NCBI RefSeq assembly: GCF_007692705.1
Contig: NZ_REBN01000224.1
Span: forward strand, 1-40,408
Length of the DNA: 40,408 bases
Direction of reading: 5' to 3'
Source of the DNA: Mongoliibacter sp.
GTDB taxonomy: Bacteria; Bacteroidota; Bacteroidia; Cytophagales; Cyclobacteriaceae
Part shown: positions 16,890 to 24,344 of the stretch, piece by piece
How the letters are laid out: each line of letters starts with the position of its first letter
Numbering within the stretch: the first letter of the stretch is position 1
The notes under the pieces: generated by a model
What the model was told of the DNA's origin: nothing
Database searches by the model: none
Seen by the model: the letters and a program-made list of their open reading frames with translations, nothing else
Program-made: the position numbers and the translations under genes

Positions 16890-18433
16890 TAAGATTTTAC
16901 AGTAATTGATTTGTTTCCGATAAGGATAGGGTTGTCGTTTATCCTACCCTCTTCTTCACCATTTTCTAATTTCAATACACCTCTGGGACACACAGCTGAA
17001 CATACGCCACAACCTACACAGGAAGACCTTACTATATTTTGACCTCTCTGCGCATACCAGCGTACATCTATGCCCATTTCACAATAGGTAGAGCAATTGC
17101 CGCAAGATATACATTGTCCTCCATTAGTGGTGATTCTAAATCGGGATTTGAAGCGCTGAACCAATCCCAAGTATGCTGCCAGTGGACAACCAAAGCGGCA
17201 CCAGACCCTATTTCCCATGAATGGATAGAAACCGGTACCGACCACTCCGGCAAATGCTGAGCCAATGGCAAATCCATACACGCTGTGCAATTGATCAGTG
17301 GCCTGCCCTAGTAGTCCAAATTCCATAAAGTAATTGACAATGGTAACAGCAGTCATCAAAACTGCAAACACCAAAACTCCGTGGATCATGTACCTTTCGA
17401 CCTGCCAGGCCTTTAAAGATTTATCTGACAATTGTCTATATGGATCACCCAACGTCTCCGCCAAACCTCCACAGCCACATACCCAAGAACAATACCATCG
17501 TTTTCCGTAGAAATAAGTAAAAAGGGGAACCCCTATAATAATCAAAATAATTCCCCAAATCAGCATAAACATTCCCAAGGCACCCGAACTGAGCATTCCT
17601 TCCATTCTGTAATCATAGAAAAAAGAATAATCCAGAGGCCAGATATTTTTGAAGTCGTGCCAAGGTTTGTTGAGTAAAACAAGAATTTCCGGAATCAAAA
17701 ATGCAAAAGACAATTGAAAAAACATCACAGAGGCTGTCCTAATGGTTTGGTAGGCATTTCCCTTGTATTTTCTAAACATCCTGATACCCATCACCAAAAT
17801 AGCTAGTGTATATATAAACCCATATAGAAACCACTGAGACGCCGGATTTCCAGATAGCAGTATACTCAAGGGATCCATAAGTACCACCAAGTTGGTCAGG
17901 TACTCAGGGAACCAATAAAGGATGATATAAAAAAGGATTAACCAAGTACCGGTAATGATTCCCAGCAAGCCCCTAGATTTCATAGAAGAAAAATAAATCC
18001 CATCATTCTTGATTCCATCCGGCTCATTCCTGTACATAGGCAAAATATAGATCAAACCACCTAAGACTGCCAAACCCACAGATATGGCTAGATAAAGGTT
18101 TGGATTGTCTGCAACAGCTCCTTGTGTAGCTGCTTTGGTAAGGTCAAAGGCATAATCGTCCCAAATGACATTATCCCAATCTTCATTGGCTTTAAGTGCT
18201 TCATTGTATTCATCAAAATACCCATTGAAATCTGAGACAAAAGCAAAATTACTCATGTATTCCTCACCATACATTGGCTCAAGAATGCGTAGCATATCTT
18301 CTTGATGTTCCTCTTTAACCTTGGCCTCCACCATCTCTTTTTCTAGCTGGTAAGTACCCAAGAAAGGTATTACACTGAAAGAAAAAAGTCCCAGGATAAA
18401 TATTATCAAGCCTATTATTTGATTTATTTTCAT
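16889..18433 (-). CDS. Polytopic 4Fe-4S membrane protein (NapH/NosR C-terminus-like)
   Basis: A 514-residue membrane protein with an N-terminal helix (about 6-25), an extracytoplasmic loop of about 80 acidic residues, and roughly seven further helices. Two membrane-associated cysteine motifs lie at Cys315/319/321 (CSWVCGC) and Cys412/416 (CRFGCP). A C-terminal double ferredoxin domain has Cys441-444-447-451 and Cys472-475-478-482, each CxxCxxCxxxC. This is the arrangement of NapH, NosR and CcoG/RdxA proteins, which pass electrons across or along the membrane. There is no flavin-binding periplasmic domain like that of NosR. ATGA overlap with the upstream FAD oxidoreductase gene suggests that enzyme is its electron partner. 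The final acceptor is unknown. Confidence 0.88.
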   Translation of the reverse strand: MKINQIIGLIIFILGLFSFSVIPFLGTYQLEKEMVEAKVKEEHQEDMLRILEPMYGEEYMSNFAFVSDFNGYFDEYNEALKANEDWDNVIWDDYAFDLTKAATQGAVADNPNLYLAISVGLAVLGGLIYILPMYRNEPDGIKNDGIYFSSMKSRGLLGIITGTWLILFYIILYWFPEYLTNLVVLMDPLSILLSGNPASQWFLYGFIYTLAILVMGIRMFRKYKGNAYQTIRTASVMFFQLSFAFLIPEILVLLNKPWHDFKNIWPLDYSFFYDYRMEGMLSSGALGMFMLIWGIILIIIGVPLFTYFYGKRWYCSWVCGCGGLAETLGDPYRQLSDKSLKAWQVERYMIHGVLVFAVLMTAVTIVNYFMEFGLLGQATDQLHSVYGFAIGSAFAGVVGTGFYPFMGNRVWCRFGCPLAAYLGLVQRFKSRFRITTNGGQCISCGNCSTYCEMGIDVRWYAQRGQNIVRSSCVGCGVCSAVCPRGVLKLENGEEEGRINDNPILIGNKSITVKS

Positions 18434-19788
18434 GCCCTTGAACCAATTAACCTATGAAAGAACGATTGCTTTTCCAACGCTATCTTTTTGCCTGTCTCAT
18501 TCTCGTACTTTTTAAAAACTTTTTTATAAAATTTTTCAAAAAACTCAGTACTGAAATCTGCTTTATGTAAATTTTTAAGAACCTTTTCCAAGGTCCACTC
18601 TTTTTCTATAGCCTTTTCAAAAAACTCATGTCTTAGCCTCCAGCCAAGACTATTGGCACCTAACAATCTCTGAGATTTCTCCTCAAAAACCAATCTTAGA
18701 CAATTTTTCCCTGTTTCGCTTTCCCAATAAAAAGAACTTATTCCTTCCTTATCCTCATTGGGGACAAGCCCATAAGTTTGATACTCTATGTCAAAAAATT
18801 TGGCTGAATTGAACCACATACCCGGTTGATAGGCTACCGGATTTTCTGCTGTAAGATTATAGGCCAAAGTTTCTCCATGCATCCTACCTGTGTACCAGAC
18901 CTGTTCGATATTTTTTCTGTCTGAAGCCGGAGGTTCATGAAATTCAGCGCAATCCCCAATAGCATAAACATTCTCTATATTGGTTTTGAAAAACCTATCT
19001 ACTAAAACCCCTCTTTTAGTCTCCAATGCTGAATCTTGAAGAAATTTGATATTGGGACTGACCCCCACGGTTAAGCCCACAAATTGGCAGGAAATCGTCT
19101 CTCCTTTATCTGTGACAACAGATTTGACCAAACCCGATTCATCTCCCTCAATTTCTTTCAGTTCTGTTCCCAGCCTTAGGTCAATGTGGTGTTCCAAGAT
19201 GTGCTTATTGATCAATCTGGCTTCGTCTATGGGTAGGACATTGTCCCAAAAGTTCTTTTCCCTTACCAAAAAGGTGACAGGGATTTTTCTACTGGCTAAC
19301 ATTTCTGCCATCTCTATTCCAATCAATCCGCCACCTACCACAACTGCACGGTTAATTCCAGCTGTATTCATTTCCATTGTATCTAAATCTTGTTTGGAAT
19401 ATAGGCCCTGTACCCCTTTCAAATCTTGACCAGACCAATTAAATTTATTTGGAACGGAACCTGTGGCTAAAATAAGTGTGTCATAAATGATTTTATTTCC
19501 TGAGTCAAGGTGCAGGGTTTTATTACCATAATCTAAGCGTTCAACCCAGGCCTGCTTCAACTTGATATTATTTTTCTCCCAAAACCAGTCTTCATAGGGC
19601 TTGGTATGTTCATATTTCATATGCCCCATATAGATATACATGAGCGCCGTACGAGAAAAGAAAAATTCAGTTTCTCCGGAAATCACCAGGATTTCTGAAT
19701 TTTCATCTCTTTTTCGGATATTTCTGGCGCAGGTAATTCCGGCAATACCATTACCTATGATGACTATTTTTTGGGTTTTGTCATTCAT
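18430..19788 (-). CDS. FAD/NAD(P)-dependent pyridine nucleotide-disulfide-type oxidoreductase
   Basis: A 452-residue soluble flavoprotein with two Rossmann folds. The FAD site is GNGIAG (12-17), the NAD(P) site VVGGGLIGIE (150-159), and the second FAD motif is YAIGDCAE (275-282). There is no redox-active CxxxxC pair near the flavin, so it resembles ferredoxin/rubredoxin/nitrite-reductase-type reductases rather than thiol reductases. A C-terminal domain of about 120 residues ends in a lysine-rich helical tail. The gene overlaps DUF547 by 8 bases and the Fe-S membrane gene by 4, indicating coupled translation. I infer NAD(P)H oxidation feeding the Fe-S protein. Confidence 0.88.
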   Translation of the reverse strand: MNDKTQKIVIIGNGIAGITCARNIRKRDENSEILVISGETEFFFSRTALMYIYMGHMKYEHTKPYEDWFWEKNNIKLKQAWVERLDYGNKTLHLDSGNKIIYDTLILATGSVPNKFNWSGQDLKGVQGLYSKQDLDTMEMNTAGINRAVVVGGGLIGIEMAEMLASRKIPVTFLVREKNFWDNVLPIDEARLINKHILEHHIDLRLGTELKEIEGDESGLVKSVVTDKGETISCQFVGLTVGVSPNIKFLQDSALETKRGVLVDRFFKTNIENVYAIGDCAEFHEPPASDRKNIEQVWYTGRMHGETLAYNLTAENPVAYQPGMWFNSAKFFDIEYQTYGLVPNEDKEGISSFYWESETGKNCLRLVFEEKSQRLLGANSLGWRLRHEFFEKAIEKEWTLEKVLKNLHKADFSTEFFEKFYKKVFKKYENETGKKIALEKQSFFHRLIGSRA

Positions 19789-20539
19789 TTAAAGACCAGT
19801 CGTATTTAAGATTTGAAATTTTGGCTTTTGAATTGATCTCAACTTTGGAATATTTATTAAGGTAATCAATTAAACTTCCATTTTTGGTAAAATCACCCTT
19901 GAACCATGAGAAAATCTGGGAAATCTCAGCCTTATCTTTAGAAATTTTATTGTACTTCGGGTTATTGATAAAATCCTTAGCGGCCTTTTCAAGCTGCTTA
20001 TCCAGCTTCTCGGCAGTAAATGCCTCATTCAAAAGTGGTGGACAAGAAACAGAAGCGCAATTGACAGCAAAATGTATCCGTGGTTCTTCGAATTCCTTTC
20101 TGATGATCTTGTGCTCTATATCATCCAAACTGGTATCCTCTCCACCTATTTTGAAAAACTTTTTTGTCCAAACAGTATTAACCATTGGGACAGTAAGTGT
20201 AGGGTTAAGGTCTTTGATACTTTCGACAGGATAATTGTCAGCTATTAACTTGATGGTAAAGGCATTGTAAGCATTTATCCAATAAGCCAATTGTTCATCC
20301 TTGGACCAAGTCTTCCGGTCAGGAGCATTTTTACTCAGGAGATCCAAGTATTTCTGCAATTTCCCCTTTTCTTCTACAAAACCCTTGTAATTAACTTTAC
20401 CTTCTTTAGAAACATATCTTTTTAGAAGTTCATCAAAAATCTCATGTGATGGGGCTTTGCTTACAGCACCTGTCATCTCGTAGGCTCCACAAGAAAAATT
20501 AAATAGGAAAAGGGCGATTAAAATTGTTAGTGTTTTCAT
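19781..20539 (-). CDS. DUF547 domain lipoprotein
   Basis: A 252-residue secreted protein. I choose the ATG at 20539 rather than the upstream TTG at 20596, because it gives a clean lipoprotein signal (MKTLTILIALFLFNFSC, Cys17). The DUF547 domain is recognised by LAYWINAYNAFTIKLI, HFAVNCASVSCPPL (a conserved cysteine pair), the acidic DDIEHKIIR and the C-terminal FSWFKGDF. DUF547 proteins are widespread in bacteria and plants and have no established function. Next to a rhodanese and two redox proteins, the conserved cysteines in NCASVSCP suggest a thiol-related or redox role; this is inference only. Confidence 0.85.
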   Translation of the reverse strand: MKTLTILIALFLFNFSCGAYEMTGAVSKAPSHEIFDELLKRYVSKEGKVNYKGFVEEKGKLQKYLDLLSKNAPDRKTWSKDEQLAYWINAYNAFTIKLIADNYPVESIKDLNPTLTVPMVNTVWTKKFFKIGGEDTSLDDIEHKIIRKEFEEPRIHFAVNCASVSCPPLLNEAFTAEKLDKQLEKAAKDFINNPKYNKISKDKAEISQIFSWFKGDFTKNGSLIDYLNKYSKVEINSKAKISNLKYDWSLNE

Positions 20540-20562
20540 AAATACATTAAATGTTGGTTTAA

Positions 20563-20596
20563 TCAAGGTACGATGTAAAGCGTATGTTCGTATCAA
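20563..20596 (-). promoter_or_regulatory. Possible promoter for the DUF547-FAD-FeS-GT2 genes
   Basis: The minus strand has TTG at 20596-20594, 23 bases of spacer and TACCTTGA at 20570-20563, one base off the -7 consensus TAnnTTTG. It would give a leader of about 15-20 bases before the ATG at 20539. The match is imperfect. Confidence 0.3.
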
Positions 20597-20653
20597 TTAC
20601 ACTGAAGACTTCTGAAATATTGCATAAAATTCGAATTTTAAATCACCCGTAAA

Positions 20654-20669
20654 TGTCTTGGTTAAGACA
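20654..20669. promoter_or_regulatory. Dyad TGTCTT-N4-AAGACA between rhodanese and DUF547 genes
   Basis: Perfect 6-bp inverted arms with a four-base spacer (GGTT). The site lies in the 141-base gap between the rhodanese stop and the DUF547 start. No T-run follows on either strand, so it is not a terminator; an operator is more likely. The four-base spacer is the one used by Fnr-type dimers, and a Crp/Fnr gene is nearby. Confidence 0.35.
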
Positions 20670-20680
20670 AATATGCGAAT

Positions 20681-21166
20681 TCAATAAACCTTCTCTCCCC
20701 TATTCAGCCATATCCCCCAAGTACGGCTATAACCATGGACCTTAGATGTTTCCCCTTCCTTATTATACACTGGAAAACCTTCGTTTACCCAGTGAAAAAC
20801 CCCTCCGTAGAGATTATAAACATTCTTAAAACCTGCTTTTTTGAGTTTTTTACCTATATCTTGACTTCTAGCGCCGATAGAACAATAAACCACTATTGGC
20901 TGCTCTTTTGAAATTCCATTCACTGAATCCATTGTAAAGGTATCATAACCGACCCAATTGGCACCTTTGAGATGAGAGATTTCAAACTCTTCGATTTCTC
21001 TTGTATCCAAAAGCACTGCATCAGGCATACCTTCCAAGTCTTGTGGATTAACTACGGGAAAATCCTTTTCATAAACACCTTTAAGAAGAGTTTTATAAGC
21101 AAGACTTTGTCCCCAAGCCATGGTAGAAACGGTTAAAAGTAAAAGTAAAGCTAGATTCTTTTTCAT
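20681..21166 (-). CDS. Secreted rhodanese-like sulfurtransferase
   Basis: A 161-residue single-domain rhodanese. The start is placed at the ATG at 21166 because it yields a typical signal peptide (MKKNLALLLLLTVSTMAWGQ) with cleavage after AWG; an in-frame upstream extension to 21241 lacks such a feature and runs into the crp terminator. The domain shows VLLDTREIEEFEISHLKGA, the active-site loop YCSIGARS with Cys95, and GFKNVYNLYGGVFHW. A periplasmic location is expected, so it would handle sulfane sulfur or thiols outside the cytoplasm. It is followed by a 141-base gap before DUF547 and may be the first gene of the redox cluster or a separate unit. Confidence 0.88.
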   Translation of the reverse strand: MKKNLALLLLLTVSTMAWGQSLAYKTLLKGVYEKDFPVVNPQDLEGMPDAVLLDTREIEEFEISHLKGANWVGYDTFTMDSVNGISKEQPIVVYCSIGARSQDIGKKLKKAGFKNVYNLYGGVFHWVNEGFPVYNKEGETSKVHGYSRTWGIWLNRGEKVY

Positions 21167-21201
21167 AATTTCTAAACACCATTTGATCTTTATTGGTTGC
21201 C

Positions 21202-21236
21202 AAAAAAAAAGCAGTGCAGATATGAACCGCACTGCT
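21202..21236 (-). terminator. Rho-independent terminator after the Crp/Fnr gene
   Basis: On the minus strand AGCAGTGC (21236-21229) pairs exactly with GCACTGCT (21217-21210) around an 11-base loop, followed by a run of nine T. It lies 22 bases after the crp stop and only about 35 bases before the rhodanese ATG, which leaves little room for a separate rhodanese promoter. Partial read-through is possible. Confidence 0.82.
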
Positions 21237-21258
21237 CTCATTATATTTTACAAAGAAA

Positions 21259-21972
21259 TCAGCCATAGAAATCAGAAAGTCTTGCCAATCCTTTTTTATC
21301 CAATACTATAATCTTTTTCCCATCGAACTCAATCAGTTCGTCTTTTTTGAATTCAGAAAGCAACCTGATTACTGTTTCTGTCGCTGTACCAACCAAACCG
21401 GCAATTTCTTCTCTAGTCAATACGATATCAATCTTCTGTCCTTCCTGACCTTCAATCCCATAATTTTCACAAAGTTTCAAAAGTGTAAATGCCAATCTCT
21501 CTCTGATAGATTTCTGGGTAGCATCTGTCAATTTACTCTCCATAATGCCCAGGTCATTACAAATGGCTTTGGTTACTTTTTGTTGAAAAGCATTATCATC
21601 TGATAAAACTTTGAGGAAAGATTCTCTTGGGATAAAGCAGATTTTAGCTTCTTCAACGATCGTTGCCGAAGAAGAATAAGACTCCTCACCAAGCAAAGCC
21701 GTATATCCTAAGAAATCTCCTTTCTTAGCCAAGCGAATAATTTGCTCTTTTCCATTAGAAGCTGTTTTCGAAACTTTAACCACCCCTTCATTGATACAAA
21801 AAACCCCTAAAGGCTTTGTTCCTTCATAAAACAGTATTTGACCTTTCTTGTGGCTAATGAAGTTTTTATTTTCAGAGACATGACATAAATGCTGATCTGC
21901 TACACCAGCAAAAAGGGAAAACTTTCTACTGATACATAGTTCACAGGAAACATTCTTGGGCTGGGTTTTCAT
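21259..21972 (-). CDS. Crp/Fnr family transcriptional regulator
   Basis: A 237-residue regulator. A cyclic-nucleotide-binding fold covers about 20-140 (GQILFYEGTKPLGVFCINEG and GDFLGYTALLGEESYSSSA). A long dimer helix follows, then a winged helix near 165-237 with the recognition segment REEIAGLVGTATETVIRLLS. The CRP arginine-serine cAMP pocket is not evident. The N-terminus has Cys10, Cys13 and Cys30, plus Cys59, so an Fnr-like iron-sulfur or thiol sensor is possible, though spacing differs from E. coli FNR. It has its own terminator, so it is monocistronic. A TGAC-N4-GTCA dyad upstream may be its own binding site. Oxygen, NO or redox sensing is inference. Confidence 0.9.
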   Translation of the reverse strand: MKTQPKNVSCELCISRKFSLFAGVADQHLCHVSENKNFISHKKGQILFYEGTKPLGVFCINEGVVKVSKTASNGKEQIIRLAKKGDFLGYTALLGEESYSSSATIVEEAKICFIPRESFLKVLSDDNAFQQKVTKAICNDLGIMESKLTDATQKSIRERLAFTLLKLCENYGIEGQEGQKIDIVLTREEIAGLVGTATETVIRLLSEFKKDELIEFDGKKIIVLDKKGLARLSDFYG

Positions 21973-22027
21973 TGTATTATTAATAGTTTTAATACTTATA
22001 CCTTTGGCTTAAATATAGTCAAAAAGA

Positions 22028-22039
22028 TGACAGATGTCA
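22028..22039. promoter_or_regulatory. Fnr-type dyad TGAC-N4-GTCA upstream of the Crp/Fnr gene
   Basis: The sequence TGACAGATGTCA has 5-bp inverted arms and contains TGAC-N4-GTCA, the half-site spacing used by Fnr-type regulators (compare TTGAT-N4-ATCAA). It lies 56-67 bases before the crp ATG, where autoregulation would be expected. It is short enough to arise by chance. Confidence 0.35.
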
Positions 22040-22044
22040 CTTAT

Positions 22045-22518
22045 TTAGACATCAAATTGGGGAATTTCTACTATTTGCTTGTAGGATTGGGTTTTTGGAT
22101 CAAAAGATAAAAAAAGATGATGAATACCATTACTAATCCCTACGAAGGGAGCAGCAATACTTTTATTATATACTGACACCTGTTCTACAGTTTTTTGGGA
22201 AAGCTGAATTTCAGGAGCTTTGCACTCTATCAATAAAAAGGCTTTACCATCCCTGTCCAAAACCAAAATGTCGGAACGTTTTTGAAGTTGGTTATATTTC
22301 AACCCTTTTTCCAATGAAATGAGAGATTTAGGGTAATTATGGTATTGGATCAAAAAGGCTATCATATGTTGCCGTACCCATTCTTCTGGGGTCAACATAA
22401 GATTCTTCTTTCTCAATGAATCGAAAATGCTTAATTTACCTTCAGTTTCCTCCAACCTGAATTCGAATTTGGGAAAATTCAACTCAATTTTCAGAAAATC
22501 GTATTTGTATGCCGACAT
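22045..22518 (-). CDS. Stand-alone HsdR N-terminal-type nuclease domain protein
   Basis: A 157-residue protein that corresponds to the type I restriction enzyme R subunit N-terminal domain (HSDR_N_2 type) and nothing more. PD-(D/E)xK residues are Asp83 (RSDILVLD) and Glu98-Cys-Lys100 (LLIECKAPE), with an upstream PEEWVRQH near 44-51. The start at 22518 (MSAYKYDF) is preferred over 22548, which would cross the promoter space of the divergent amidohydrolase. There are no helicase, methylase or specificity genes nearby, so it is not a restriction system. Such single-domain proteins are common in Bacteroidota chromosomes; their function is unknown. Confidence 0.85.
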   Translation of the reverse strand: MSAYKYDFLKIELNFPKFEFRLEETEGKLSIFDSLRKKNLMLTPEEWVRQHMIAFLIQYHNYPKSLISLEKGLKYNQLQKRSDILVLDRDGKAFLLIECKAPEIQLSQKTVEQVSVYNKSIAAPFVGISNGIHHLFLSFDPKTQSYKQIVEIPQFDV

Positions 22519-22569
22519 TTGGCAAATATCCAGTCTTTTGGAGAACAATCACCTATTCAACATTCAAAA

Positions 22570-24222
22570 ATGAAAAAAATTTTACTCCTTATTTATACCC
22601 TGACTGCAGGGCTGATTTTTCAAAGTTGTGGTACTGGAAAAGAATCAGCAGACCTAATTGTACATAACGCCACCATATATACTGTAGATGGAGGCTTCAA
22701 CATTGCACAGGCTTTCGCTATCATCGACAACAGGTTTGTATCTGTAGGGAGCAACAACAGCGTACTTTCAAAATTTAAAAGTGAACAGGTCATTGATATG
22801 AAAGGTAAAACTATTTATCCTGGTTTCATTGATGCCCACGCACACTTTTACCGTTACGGACTTGGGCTACATGTCGCGGATCTGCTTGGAGCAGAATCTG
22901 AGGAGGAATTGATACAGAGGGTCAAGGACCACTTTGATAGAAATCCTGACGTATCTTGGATCATGGGGAAAGGGTGGGATCAGAATCTCTGGGAAGGAAA
23001 AGAGTTTCCCACGAAAGATGCACTTGACGAATTATTTCCGGACACACCAGTTCTTCTTACAAGGATCGATGGCCATGCAGCTCTTGTCAATCAGAAAGCA
23101 TTAAACTTAGGTGGCATAACGGCTTCAACTGAAATGATTGGGGGAAAGGTCATTCTCAAGGATGGCAAACCAACAGGAGTTCTAATTGATAATGCCATCA
23201 AATTGGTGTCTTCAAAAGTTCCTGATCCAAGTGAAGATGAATCAAGAAATGCACTTCTGGGAGCACAGGAAAATTGCTTTGAGGTAGGATTGACCACAGT
23301 GGTCGATGCTGGCCTGGAAAGAGGAGTCATTGAACTGATCCAAAAAATGCAGCAAGAAAAGGCACTAAAAATACGGATGTATGCAATGGTCAATCCTTCC
23401 GAAGATAACATGGCTCATTATTTTGAATCAGGACCTTATCAGGATGACAATATCACTATAAAAAGCTTTAAAATATATGGAGATGGGGCTTTGGGTTCCA
23501 GAGGAGCCGCTTTACTTAGGCCCTATCATGACCACAGTGATCATTATGGGTTCCTTTTGAAAACCCCTGAAGAGTTTGACGAATTGGCCATGAAAATGTA
23601 TGAGAACGGCTTTCAAATGAACACCCACTGCATCGGAGATTCCGCTAACAGAACCCTATTGGATATCTATGCCAAATACCTGAAAGGAAAAAACGACCTG
23701 AGATGGAGAATTGAGCATGCGCAGATTGTAAGCAAAGAGGATATGCCAAAATTCGCCCAATACAGCATAATACCATCTGTCCAACCCACGCATGCCACAT
23801 CTGATATGTATTGGGCTGAGCAGCGCTTGGGTTCCTTTCGTATCAAAACAGCCTATGCATACAAAGACCTTTTGGATCAGAATGAAATGCTGGCACTTGG
23901 TAGCGACTTTCCTGTAGAACATATCAACCCCCTTTTCGGATTTCATGCTGCTGTCGCAAGGATGGATGCTGACAATTGGCCTGACGGAGGTTTTCAGCCG
24001 GAAAATAGGATCACAAGAGAACAAGCGCTAAAAGGAATGACAATTTGGGCTGCATATGCCAACTTTGAAGAACACCTTAAAGGAAGTATAGAACCCGGAA
24101 AGCTTGCAGATTTTGTGGTTTTGGAGGAAGACATCATGACAGTCAGCCGCAAAGATTTGAGAAATATCAAAGTAAAAAATACATTTATCGGGGGGGAGAT
24201 GGTTTATTCATCTTCAAAATAA
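22570..24222 (+). CDS. YtcJ-like amidohydrolase lipoprotein
   Basis: A 550-residue metal-dependent amidohydrolase of the amidohydro_3 (YtcJ/NfdA) group. The ATG at 22570 gives a lipoprotein signal ending LIFQSC (Cys20); earlier in-frame codons do not. The metal-binding HxH is at residues 90-92 (FIDAHAHF). Further motifs are GDGALGSRGAALL, NTHCIGDSANRT, WRIEHAQ and LGSDFPVEHINP, the last carrying the catalytic Asp, then a C-terminal beta domain GKLADFVVLEEDIM. Members hydrolyse amide or N-formyl bonds in varied substrates; this one acts in the envelope and its substrate is unknown. It is divergent from the HsdR_N gene, 51 bases apart. Confidence 0.92.
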   Translation: MKKILLLIYTLTAGLIFQSCGTGKESADLIVHNATIYTVDGGFNIAQAFAIIDNRFVSVGSNNSVLSKFKSEQVIDMKGKTIYPGFIDAHAHFYRYGLGLHVADLLGAESEEELIQRVKDHFDRNPDVSWIMGKGWDQNLWEGKEFPTKDALDELFPDTPVLLTRIDGHAALVNQKALNLGGITASTEMIGGKVILKDGKPTGVLIDNAIKLVSSKVPDPSEDESRNALLGAQENCFEVGLTTVVDAGLERGVIELIQKMQQEKALKIRMYAMVNPSEDNMAHYFESGPYQDDNITIKSFKIYGDGALGSRGAALLRPYHDHSDHYGFLLKTPEEFDELAMKMYENGFQMNTHCIGDSANRTLLDIYAKYLKGKNDLRWRIEHAQIVSKEDMPKFAQYSIIPSVQPTHATSDMYWAEQRLGSFRIKTAYAYKDLLDQNEMLALGSDFPVEHINPLFGFHAAVARMDADNWPDGGFQPENRITREQALKGMTIWAAYANFEEHLKGSIEPGKLADFVVLEEDIMTVSRKDLRNIKVKNTFIGGEMVYSSSK

Positions 24223-24344
24223 GGATACAATAAACGTCATATGCCTGGAGAATTAATTGTCTATTAAAGTTTTTCTGTCATTCTAAAGTGGAAGTAAGTA
24301 GACTACTGACTGTTCTTTATTTTACTCAAAGGCCAACCAAAAAA

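Noticed and set aside
21999-22006. TACCTTTG promoter-like octamer on the plus strand
   Set aside because: No plus-strand gene follows; the next features are minus-strand genes, so it is probably chance.
22045-22518. Restriction-modification system
   Set aside because: Only an HsdR_N-type domain is present; no methylase, specificity or helicase gene is near.
24223-24344. GTAGACTAC palindrome between the amidohydrolase and helix-hairpin-helix genes
   Set aside because: Arms are only 4-5 bp with a one-base centre and no T-run; it is not convincing as a terminator or operator.
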